Position numbers and translations under genes: made by a program | Part shown: piece by piece, positions 51,555 to 59,357 of the stretch | Numbering within the stretch: position 1 is the stretch's first letter | How the letters are laid out: each line of letters opens with the position of its first letter | Source: Novosphingobium aquimarinum | GTDB taxonomy: Bacteria; Pseudomonadota; Alphaproteobacteria; Sphingomonadales; Sphingomonadaceae | DNA: 64,000 bases | NCBI RefSeq assembly: GCF_009746585.1 | Contig: NZ_WRPO01000002.1 | Span: forward strand, 1 to 64,000 | Reading direction: 5' to 3' | The notes under the pieces: model-generated | Database searches by the model: none | What the model was told of the DNA's origin: nothing | The model's input: the letters and a program-made list of their open reading frames with translations, nothing else

Positions 51555-52685
51555 TCAAGCAAGCGGCGCGGTGGCGCCGGCGGCGACTTCGCGGCCGATC
51601 CGGGCCAGCATCGGGGCGGAACCGCCCAGCGCCGCGCCGATCTGGGTCGCCGTCAGGAAGTAGCGATGAATGGGATACGTGATATCCGCCCCCATGCCGC
51701 CGTGCAGATGCTGCGCCGTGTGCACCACCCGGTGGCCGCCGATCGCGGCCCAGTACTTCGCCGTGGCGATGTCGGCGCTTTGCGCGCGGCCCTCGTCCAA
51801 CGACCATGCCGCCAGCATCGCGGTCGAGCGCATCGCCTCGATATCGATGAAACCGTCGGCGGCGCGCTGCTGCACGGCCTGAAACGATCCGAGCGGCTTG
51901 CCGAACTGTGTGCGACCGCTGGAATATTCCGCCGTTCGCCGCAGGGCTTCGGCCGCGACGCCCACTTGCCGCTGCGCAAGGGCGACTTGTCCACGATCGA
52001 CGAGCGCGCGCACGATGCGCGTTCCGTCCTCGATGCTGCCGATCACATCGTCGCCGCCAAGTTGCACGGCGTCAAAAGTGATGCGCGCCTGCGGCTCACC
52101 GCTGGTGGAGGTTTGCGCCTCGATCTCGACTCCGGACGTCCGCGGGTCGACCAGGAACAGCGCCGGGCCTTGCGGTGTCGCCGCCGTCACCAGCAGCGCG
52201 GCGGCCTCGGCCCCATAAGAGACCGCGATCTTGGTGCCCGTGAGCCGCCAACCGTTGCCATCGGGTTCTGCCTTGAGCGCGGGGGCCGCCGCATCGATAC
52301 CGCCGATTTCTTCCAGGGCAACGGCGAGGATGGCCTCGCCGCCGGTCACCTTGGGCAGCCATTCGCGCTGAGCGTCCGTGCCGTCGCGATCAAGGGTCAT
52401 CGCCGCCATGGCGATCGTGGGCACGATCGGCAGCGGCGCGAGCGTGCGCCCCTGCTCCTCGAGCAGAAGCCCGAGTTCGATCATTCCGAGACCAAGCCCG
52501 CCCCTGTCTTCGGAGATCGCCATCGCGAGCAGCCCCGCCTCGGCGAGCGTCTTCCACAGCGCCTCATCGTAGGCGGCATCGCTATCGGCGAAGTCGCGCA
52601 GGCTTTCATCGGTGATCGCATCGCCAAGGATGCGGGCGGCCAGATCACGCAGTTCGCGCTGATCGTCGGAAAGGGAAAAATCCAT
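51555..52685 (-). CDS. Acyl-CoA dehydrogenase subunit (ChsE1/FadE28-like)
   Basis: The 376-residue ACAD-fold protein begins MDFSLSDDQRELRDLAARIL. The usual FAD/substrate motif in the middle domain (YxMTEPxxGSD) is replaced by AVALEEIGGIDAA, while the C-terminal RTQFGKPLGSFQAVQQ and HLHGGMGADITYPIHR are kept. Loss of one site per subunit is the hallmark of alpha2-beta2 steroid ACADs, in which one subunit is partly degenerate. It is therefore likely the partner of the 391-residue ACAD two genes upstream, together dehydrogenating the C3 side-chain CoA. Confidence 0.82.
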   Translation of the reverse strand: MDFSLSDDQRELRDLAARILGDAITDESLRDFADSDAAYDEALWKTLAEAGLLAMAISEDRGGLGLGMIELGLLLEEQGRTLAPLPIVPTIAMAAMTLDRDGTDAQREWLPKVTGGEAILAVALEEIGGIDAAAPALKAEPDGNGWRLTGTKIAVSYGAEAAALLVTAATPQGPALFLVDPRTSGVEIEAQTSTSGEPQARITFDAVQLGGDDVIGSIEDGTRIVRALVDRGQVALAQRQVGVAAEALRRTAEYSSGRTQFGKPLGSFQAVQQRAADGFIDIEAMRSTAMLAAWSLDEGRAQSADIATAKYWAAIGGHRVVHTAQHLHGGMGADITYPIHRYFLTATQIGAALGGSAPMLARIGREVAAGATAPLA

Positions 52686-52710
52686 GTTCAGTTCTCAGGT
52701 AAAGGGGGCC

Positions 52711-53658
52711 TCAGGCGAAGCGGAAGGCGGGAAGGACGTAATCTGGCTCGACCTCGACGAAATCCGCCATGACGGCGCGTCCGATCTCGACGTCTTCGGG
52801 CTTGGCATCGATCATGTTGGCAACGATGCGCACCCCTTCTTCCAGCTCGACGAGGACCACCGGCAGGGGGTACTCGAAGCCCGGCAAGCGCGGCTGATGC
52901 ATGACCACGAAGCTGTGAATCGTGCCGCGCCCGCTTGCCTCGACGATCTCGAAGTCGAGCGATCCGCTGACCGGGTCCATCGGCCCGGGCGGATGCCGCA
53001 GGCGGCCCTCGCAGGATTGGAACAGCAGTTTGCGCTGGTTCAGCCCTTCCCAGTAGAACGCGTTGTCATGCGTGATCGCGGGGCGCGGGTGCGGGAATTC
53101 GGGCGTGCCGTCCGACTTCTCTTTCGTGTCCGATTGAGGCTTCGTGTCAGGAATGTTCGGCTTGAACTTCAGCACGCGGAACGTCTCGCGGCCCAGGAAC
53201 TCGCCGTCCTGGTTGGTGAATTCGTAGGCAAGCGTCACGAAATGTCCGGTGCCGAGACCGGTCTTCTTCTCGTCGGACACGTCGGAAACCAACGTCGACA
53301 TCGTGACGAGATCGCCGAGCCGCAGGTACCGGCCGTATTCCTGCGTCACGTTGGTGGCGACGACGCCGCCATAGCCCGCCTCATCGAACAGATTGAGCAC
53401 CTCGAAGCCTTGTTCGGCGGTCCGGCCGCCGGGCCGATACGGCGCCATCGTCCAGACATCGAGCATCGCCGGCGGGGCAACGATGCCGGGATGACCGGCG
53501 GCCTTCGCGGCCGCTTCATCGGTGTAGATCGGATTGGTATCGCCCATGGCCTCGCACCAGCGGCGGATCATGGGCAGGTTCACCGGGTCGCGCGCGGTCG
53601 TCGGCGCATTCGCGGCCTTTCCGACCCAGGCGCGAGCCTTGTCGAGCAGGGTTTCCAT
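52711..53658 (-). CDS. Hotdog-DUF35 fusion (ChsH2-like) with degenerate zinc ribbon
   Basis: The 315-residue protein has an N-terminal hotdog domain (1-165), where EAMGDTNPIYTDEAAA has Tyr in place of the catalytic His, as expected of the non-catalytic hydratase subunit, and a C-terminal DUF35 domain (about 195-315). DUF35 normally starts with a four-Cys rubredoxin-like zinc ribbon and an OB fold. Here the ribbon region reads LLFQSCEGRLRHPPGPMDPV, with one Cys. The OB part (GRGTIHSFVVMHQPRLPGF) is intact. In igr, the DUF35 part docks onto Ltp2. The ATG shares one base with the upstream stop (TGATG). Confidence 0.83.
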   Translation of the reverse strand: METLLDKARAWVGKAANAPTTARDPVNLPMIRRWCEAMGDTNPIYTDEAAAKAAGHPGIVAPPAMLDVWTMAPYRPGGRTAEQGFEVLNLFDEAGYGGVVATNVTQEYGRYLRLGDLVTMSTLVSDVSDEKKTGLGTGHFVTLAYEFTNQDGEFLGRETFRVLKFKPNIPDTKPQSDTKEKSDGTPEFPHPRPAITHDNAFYWEGLNQRKLLFQSCEGRLRHPPGPMDPVSGSLDFEIVEASGRGTIHSFVVMHQPRLPGFEYPLPVVLVELEEGVRIVANMIDAKPEDVEIGRAVMADFVEVEPDYVLPAFRFA

Positions 53659-54833
53659 CAGCGTGCTCCTCGCGGCATACCGAGGCCCACTTGCGCCACC
53701 ATGTCGCGCAGTACTTCGGCGGTTCCGCCGCCGAACGTGTTGATCTGACACTTGCGGTATTCGCGCTCGATCCGGCCTTTCAGCACGGCCCCCGGCGAGC
53801 CCGCCGTGACGAGCCCCGCCGATCCGATCACGTCGAGCAGTAGGCGCATGACCTTGATGACGCCCTCGGTCCCGAAGACCTTGAGCCCGCTCGCGAGGTC
53901 TGCCCGCGTCGAACCTTCCGCGACTTGCGCGGCGACACGGTTGCCCATCACATCGATGGCGCGCAGCAGCGCGTAAGCCTCGCCCAGCGACGATTGCACC
54001 CACGATACGTCGAGGAGCCGCGCGCCCTCGCCCGTCTCGACCTGGCCCGCCCATTCGACCACCTGATCGAAGCAGCCGTTGGCGCCATAGGTCAGCGCGG
54101 CAAGGCCGATGCGCTCGTGATTGAGCTGCTCGGCGATCAGGCGCCATCCCGCGTTCACTTCGCCGATCACCATGTCGGCCGGCACGCGCACGTCTTCGTA
54201 ATAGGTGATGTTGGTGCGCACCCCGCCAACCGTCCAGATCGGCGAAACCGAAAAGCCGGGCAGCTTCGTGTCCATCATCAGGATGGTGATGCCCTTGTGC
54301 GGCGGAGCTTCGGGATCAGTCCTGACGGCGAGGAACACGTAGTCCGCGCCCTCCGCACCACTGGTGAAGATCTTCTGGCCGTTGACGACGTACTCATCGC
54401 CCTCGCGGACCGCGCGCGTCTTGAGGCTGGCAAGGTCGGTCCCGGCGCTCGGCTCGGAATAGCCGATCGCGAAGATCAGTTCGCCCGTGGCGATGCGCGG
54501 CAGGATCTCCGCCTTCTGCTTCTCGGTGCCAAGCCGCATCAGGGCCGGCCCAACGGTGTTCACGGTCACGAAGGGGAACGGCGCTTCTGCGAGCACCAGT
54601 TCCTCGAGCAGAATCTTCTGCGTGAGGGAGTCGAGCCCCCTCCCCCCGTAAGCCTCGGGCCAGCCGGGGGTCAGCCAGCCATCCTCGCCCATCTGGCGGA
54701 TGACCTGACGATAGGTTTCGCCGCTTTCGACGCTGACCGTCGCCGCGCGCACTTCCGGTGTCATCAGTTTGGCGAGGTAAGCTCGAAACTCCGCCCGGAT
54801 TGCCTTTTGGTCTTCTGTGAAATCAACGTGCAT
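53658..54833 (-). CDS. Acyl-CoA dehydrogenase subunit (ChsE2/FadE29-like)
   Basis: The 391-residue ACAD has standard motifs: IGYSEPSAGTDLASLKTRAV (FAD/substrate), YVVNGQKIFTSGAEGADYVF, and the C-terminal KCQINTFGGGTAEVLRDMVA. The FAD-binding features missing in the 376-residue partner are kept here, which fits the complementary pattern of ChsE1-ChsE2. It would oxidise the propanoyl side chain of a steroid CoA at the alpha-beta bond. The ATG at 54833 lies 11 bases inside the CoA-ligase gene; a longer frame to 54905 is overlap only. Confidence 0.85.
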   Translation of the reverse strand: MHVDFTEDQKAIRAEFRAYLAKLMTPEVRAATVSVESGETYRQVIRQMGEDGWLTPGWPEAYGGRGLDSLTQKILLEELVLAEAPFPFVTVNTVGPALMRLGTEKQKAEILPRIATGELIFAIGYSEPSAGTDLASLKTRAVREGDEYVVNGQKIFTSGAEGADYVFLAVRTDPEAPPHKGITILMMDTKLPGFSVSPIWTVGGVRTNITYYEDVRVPADMVIGEVNAGWRLIAEQLNHERIGLAALTYGANGCFDQVVEWAGQVETGEGARLLDVSWVQSSLGEAYALLRAIDVMGNRVAAQVAEGSTRADLASGLKVFGTEGVIKVMRLLLDVIGSAGLVTAGSPGAVLKGRIEREYRKCQINTFGGGTAEVLRDMVAQVGLGMPRGAR

Positions 54834-56646
54834 GCGTTGTCTCCATCGGGGGAATGCCAAGGCGATCGAGCGCCTCGGCGGTAAGCGGCACGTAACGGCC
54901 CGCATCGGGATCGGCGACGTAGAGGGGGTCCTGGTCTACCGCGCCGGGATCGTAACCCTCGCGCTGCAGCTGCACCTTGCGCAGCTTGAACGTGGAAGTC
55001 ATATCCGCGCCTTCGGTCAGCCGCACGAAAACCGGCACCGCGTAATGCGCCAGATGGTCCTGCGCATAGGCGTAGAAGCTGTCTGGCTCGAAGCTCACCC
55101 CTTCCGGGTATGTCAGCGCGACCATTCCGGCGCGGCCTTCCGCATTCGGAATGGTGACACCGTAGACATTGACGACGGACGGTCCCTTGTAGCCGGACAG
55201 GACGGTCTCGACTTCGGCCGTCGAGACGTTCTCGCTTTTCCAGCGGAATGTGTCGCCAACGCGGTCGACGAAGAAGAAGTAATCGTCCTCGTCGAAGCGC
55301 ACGAGATCGCCCGAACGGAAATAGCGGTCACCCGGGCGAAACAGGTCGCGCATCAGCTTCGCTTCGGTCGCCTCGCGCGAGGTGTAGCCTTCGAAAAAGC
55401 CGGCAACGCCGGTCCCGTCGAGCACTTCGGCCACGAGCTCGCCCACTTCATGGGGTCCTGCCAGGACATAATTGCCCTCGGCATCGCGCACGTGTTCGCC
55501 GGTTTCGACGTCGTATTTGAGGATGCGGATGTTGCTGTGTTCCGGATAGGGCAACCTTCCAACCGATCCGATGCGGTTATCGGCATTGGTGATCCCGAAG
55601 TTGGCCTCGGTCGAGCCGAGCCCCTCGTAAATGTCCTCAATACCGAAGCGGTCCTGGAACGCGGTCCAGACGTCGGGCTTCATGCCCGCGCCGCACATCA
55701 CCCGCAGGCTATGATCGCGATCGTCGGATGAAGGTTCGGACGCCAACAGGTAACGCACGATCTCGCCGATGTAGTAGGTTGCCGTGATCGTGTGCCGGCG
55801 CACGTCGGGCCAGAAGCCGCTTCGGCTGAACTTGCGCCGCAACACGAAGGGCCGACCAGTCGCCAGAGATACGGACGGAACCACCATCCCGCCCGCGCCG
55901 TGATAAAGCGGCAGCATGCAGTAGAAGGTGTCGCCCTCGCCGAACTGCATCAGCCCGGCCATCATCTCGCCCGCGTTGATGAAGCGCATGTGGCTCATTT
56001 TCGCGGCCTTTGGCAGACCGGTCGTTCCGGAGGTGAAGATCAGATACAGCGTATCCGACATCGTCAGCCCGTCACGCAAGCCCTTGTCCGGATCGGCATC
56101 GGACGCCGCCGCCATAGCCGCGTCGAAATCCCTGAAGCCGAGCGACGAACGATCCGCGCCCGTCTCCGATTGCTCCCAGACCATCGCAGGCAAAGCCTCG
56201 GACGACAGCGTCTCCACCGCCTCGGCCAGTTCCGAGCCAACGATCAGGCCTCGCGCCTCGACTTGCCGCAAGGCGTGAGCGAGAACATCGCCCGTGGCGG
56301 TGGTGTTGATCAGCGCGGTGACGATCCCCGCCTTGGCGAGGCCGAGCCAGATCATGACGTACTCGGGTCGATTGAGCATCAGCAGCGCGACGACATCGCC
56401 CTTCTTAAACCCCGCCTCAAGCGCGGCATTCGCGACCCGATTGGCGCGCGCGTTCATCTCGGCAAAGGTGATGCGCTGCTCTTCAAACAGGATAAACGCT
56501 TCGTCTGCCGCATCGGCGGCGCGCTCTTCCAGCCTGTCCGCCACCGTATAGGGCATGTCCCGCGCAAAATCGGCGACACGCTGATACCCGCGCATCAGGC
56601 GCTGCATGGACACTTCACGGGGGGGCGCTTCAAATGTCTTGGTCAT
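54823..56646 (-). CDS. Very-long-chain/steroid acyl-CoA synthetase (FATP/FadD6-like)
   Basis: The 607-residue AMP-forming ligase has the P-loop YLIFTSGTTGLPKAAKMSHM (about 205-224), the adenylate motif IYEGLGSTEANFG and the C-domain hinge YFFFVDRVGDTFRWKSENVS. RWKSENVSTAEVE is the FATP-type signature shared with human bile-acyl-CoA synthetase and mycobacterial FadD6/FadD17-like enzymes. It activates a carboxyl side chain to the CoA thioester that the ACAD, hydratase and aldolase genes behind it then process. Its ATG overlaps the upstream hydrolase stop by four bases. Confidence 0.88.
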   Translation of the reverse strand: MTKTFEAPPREVSMQRLMRGYQRVADFARDMPYTVADRLEERAADAADEAFILFEEQRITFAEMNARANRVANAALEAGFKKGDVVALLMLNRPEYVMIWLGLAKAGIVTALINTTATGDVLAHALRQVEARGLIVGSELAEAVETLSSEALPAMVWEQSETGADRSSLGFRDFDAAMAAASDADPDKGLRDGLTMSDTLYLIFTSGTTGLPKAAKMSHMRFINAGEMMAGLMQFGEGDTFYCMLPLYHGAGGMVVPSVSLATGRPFVLRRKFSRSGFWPDVRRHTITATYYIGEIVRYLLASEPSSDDRDHSLRVMCGAGMKPDVWTAFQDRFGIEDIYEGLGSTEANFGITNADNRIGSVGRLPYPEHSNIRILKYDVETGEHVRDAEGNYVLAGPHEVGELVAEVLDGTGVAGFFEGYTSREATEAKLMRDLFRPGDRYFRSGDLVRFDEDDYFFFVDRVGDTFRWKSENVSTAEVETVLSGYKGPSVVNVYGVTIPNAEGRAGMVALTYPEGVSFEPDSFYAYAQDHLAHYAVPVFVRLTEGADMTSTFKLRKVQLQREGYDPGAVDQDPLYVADPDAGRYVPLTAEALDRLGIPPMETTHAR

Positions 56647-57548
56647 GCCGCGTTCCTCTTCAGGAAGGGGAGCATCGCATCGATGAAGGCATCGTTGTCA
56701 TCGCCCGCCACCATGTGATGCGCGCCCTCAATCGGGATCACGTCCGCCTTGGGCAGGATCTTCGCGAAGCGCTCGGCGCCATCGGCGGTCACGATCTCGC
56801 TCTTGGTGCCGTGCAGCAGCAGCATCGGCGCGTCGATCGCGCGAGCCGCGTTGGAAAGCCGCTCGTTCATGCGATCGAGATCCCAGCCTTCCTGGGGGCG
56901 CACGAAACTGGGATCCCAGTGCCAATACCATCGCCCGTCCGCTCTCTGCCGCAAGTTGCGAGACAAGCCGTCGAGCCGTTCGGGGCGGGGGCGATGCGGC
57001 AGATAATCGGCGATCGCGTCGGCGGCTTCCTCCAGCGTATCGAACCCGTCGGACGTGCCGCGCATGAAGCCCACGACTTGTTCGCCGCCGCTCGGCTCGA
57101 TCCAGGGAACGATGTCCACCAGCACTAGTCCCGCCACTTTGGCTTGGGGCGCTTCCCCCAGCGCCAGTAGTGAGGCGAGACCGCCCAGCGAAGCCCCGCC
57201 GACCAGGGGTGGCCGATCGAATTCCGCGATCACCGCGCGAACGTCGTCGGCGAACAAGTCCATCGTATAGCCGCCGCCCGGCGTCCAGTCGCTGTCGCCG
57301 TGCCCGCGCATGTCGAGCGCCGTCACCGCGAAGCCTTGCTCCGCCATGCGGCGCGCCGAGACGCGCCAGGACCCGCGGGTCTGTCCGCCGCCATGAAGCA
57401 GCAGGATTGGGGCACCGTCATCGGGGCCATAGCGAGTGGCGACAAGCTGAACCCCGCCCGCCCCCACGTAACCGACAATGGCTTCGGGCGCGGTCGAAGC
57501 ATTACCGGCGGCCTCCTCGTTCAGGTTTTGCATATCTGCATCGCTCAT
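56643..57548 (-). CDS. Alpha/beta hydrolase (esterase/thioesterase-like)
   Basis: The 301-residue protein has oxyanion motif LLLHGGGQTRGSW (49-61), nucleophile Ser in VGGASLGGLAS, and catalytic His in IEGAHHMVAGDDND. It is a serine hydrolase, unlike the Asp-nucleophile relatives at 23-26 kb. It overlaps both neighbours by four bases, so expression is tightly coupled to the CoA ligase and AtuA-like genes. It may hydrolyse an ester, a lactone, a C-C bond or a CoA thioester. Members with the same order of motifs include meta-cleavage hydrolases and peroxidase-like hydrolases. Confidence 0.78.
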   Translation of the reverse strand: MSDADMQNLNEEAAGNASTAPEAIVGYVGAGGVQLVATRYGPDDGAPILLLHGGGQTRGSWRVSARRMAEQGFAVTALDMRGHGDSDWTPGGGYTMDLFADDVRAVIAEFDRPPLVGGASLGGLASLLALGEAPQAKVAGLVLVDIVPWIEPSGGEQVVGFMRGTSDGFDTLEEAADAIADYLPHRPRPERLDGLSRNLRQRADGRWYWHWDPSFVRPQEGWDLDRMNERLSNAARAIDAPMLLLHGTKSEIVTADGAERFAKILPKADVIPIEGAHHMVAGDDNDAFIDAMLPFLKRNAA

Positions 57549-59353
57549 GGCTGCCGCACCTTTTCCTCAAGCGCTTCGGCGAGGGATACGGGCACGCTCA
57601 CCGGGAACCGCGCGATCATCTGGCCCATGCCCTTGGCGGCGGGGTCGAGCCCCTTGCCGCTCAGGATGCCGCCATCGAGCGAATTGCGCACGACGAAGTT
57701 CAGCGCGTTGAAGCCCGGCGCATAAAAGCGCTCGACCGGCAGCGGCGACCCGTCGGAACTGAGATGCGCGTACCAGGCCGCGACGGCTTGCGGTGTCATC
57801 GCGGCGGCGATCCAGGGCAGGAACTCCGGCTCGCGCGCGATCACCGCGACATTGAACAGGCTGCCCTTGTCGCCGCTGCGCAACCAGGCGAGGCGGACGA
57901 CGTCGATCTCTATCAGGTCTTCGTCCGCGTCCGGTTGATCGGGAACGGGGGATGCTTCGGGTGACGTGCTCAGGCCGGATCGTGGGTCGACCGTCCAGCT
58001 CTTGTCGCCCATCGTCACGGTCGCCGGGGCTTCCTCGCGCGGCAGCAAGAAGCCGAAAATGCCAGTGAGCGGCAGGACGCTCGTCGCGAGGTTAACGCCG
58101 GTGCCCACAGACATCGTGGTGATGCCCGAGGCCTGCTCGCGCGCGAACAGGCCTGCGCCTTCCATGGTCGGGTGATCGGCGGTCATCTTCAGGATCACTT
58201 CGCGCGCGCCGCTGATCCGGGCATGCGGTCCGAAGCTAGCCTCCTCGCCAATCACCGTGAACGCGGTGTCCGTGAATTCGGCCATGTTGCGTCCACGCAG
58301 CAACGCCTTCGCGCGCGTGAACAGCGCCTCGCCCTGACGCCTGGCCTTGGCCCCCGCCTCCTCGCCCACGATCGGCTGATAGGCGACCGTCCGCCAGCCC
58401 TGATCGTACGTGATGCTGGCTTTCAGGAAGGGCGTAGGCGGCCGGCCCTTCGCTCCGGTGACGCGCACCCGGTCGGGTCCTTCCTGGACCACGGAGACGT
58501 CGCTGAAGTCGCAGGAGACATCGGCGACGACGTAGTCGGCGGGATCGCTCACTTCGTAGAGCAGCTGCTCCGAGACCGTGCCCACCGAGACAAGCCCGCC
58601 GCTGCCGACGGGCTTGGTGATGACGACGCTGCCGTCCGCGCGGCATTCGCCGATCGGAAAGCCGATCTGTTCCCAGCCCTGCACGTCGCGCCAGTCGGTA
58701 AACGTGCCGCCGGTGATCTGGGTGCTGCATTCGAGCAAGTGGCCCGCAAGCGTTCCCGCCGCGAGCAAATCATGATCGTCGGCCTTCCAGCCGAATTCGT
58801 GCACCAGGGCGCCGAGCACGATCGCGCTGTCCACCACGCGCCCGGTGATGACGATATCGGCGCCGGCGGCGAGCGCTTCGGCTATCGGAAAAGCGCCCAG
58901 ATAGGCGTTACACGTCAGCACCTTGTCGGGAAGCGACGCGCCCGTGAACATGTCGGTCACGCCGCGTTCGCGCAGCTGGTCGACACGGTCAATCAGTTCG
59001 TCACCCGTGACCGCCGCGACCTTGAGCGAAAGCCCCTCGGACGCGATCCTCGCTTCGACGGCCTTTGCCAATCCGATCGGATCGAGCGCGCCGGCATTGG
59101 CGATCACACGAATCTTCTGCCGCGCGATTTCATGCAGGTGAGGCCCGACATGAACCGTCAGGAAGTCCTGTGGGTAGAGCACGGGCGGGTCCGCGCGCCG
59201 CTGACGCCCGAACATGCCCATGCTTGCTTCGGCGAGGTAATCGAACACCAGGTAGTCGAGCCCGCCCGCCGCCAGCAGCTGGGGCACACCCAGCGCGCTG
59301 TCGGCGAAGTAGGCGGACCCGCCGCCGATGCGGATGACACGTTCGCCTGTCAC
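57545..59353 (-). CDS. AtuA-like protein (DUF1446, acyclic terpene utilisation family)
   Basis: The 602-residue protein has the DUF1446 domain at 1-450 (VIRIGGGSAYFADSALGVPQ at the start, ITGRVVDSAIVLGALVHEF, HLLECSTQITGGTF) and a C-terminal AtuA-like small domain (about 490-600, WLRSGDKGSLFNVAVIARE). AtuA is essential for citronellol use in Pseudomonas, but its reaction is unknown. Its presence here between a TonB receptor and a CoA-activation/beta-oxidation set suggests a role in branched isoprenoid side-chain handling. I take the GTG at 59353, four bases after the TonB stop; GGAG lies ten bases upstream. Confidence 0.83.
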   Translation of the reverse strand: MTGERVIRIGGGSAYFADSALGVPQLLAAGGLDYLVFDYLAEASMGMFGRQRRADPPVLYPQDFLTVHVGPHLHEIARQKIRVIANAGALDPIGLAKAVEARIASEGLSLKVAAVTGDELIDRVDQLRERGVTDMFTGASLPDKVLTCNAYLGAFPIAEALAAGADIVITGRVVDSAIVLGALVHEFGWKADDHDLLAAGTLAGHLLECSTQITGGTFTDWRDVQGWEQIGFPIGECRADGSVVITKPVGSGGLVSVGTVSEQLLYEVSDPADYVVADVSCDFSDVSVVQEGPDRVRVTGAKGRPPTPFLKASITYDQGWRTVAYQPIVGEEAGAKARRQGEALFTRAKALLRGRNMAEFTDTAFTVIGEEASFGPHARISGAREVILKMTADHPTMEGAGLFAREQASGITTMSVGTGVNLATSVLPLTGIFGFLLPREEAPATVTMGDKSWTVDPRSGLSTSPEASPVPDQPDADEDLIEIDVVRLAWLRSGDKGSLFNVAVIAREPEFLPWIAAAMTPQAVAAWYAHLSSDGSPLPVERFYAPGFNALNFVVRNSLDGGILSGKGLDPAAKGMGQMIARFPVSVPVSLAEALEEKVRQP

Positions 59354-59357
59354 CAAA

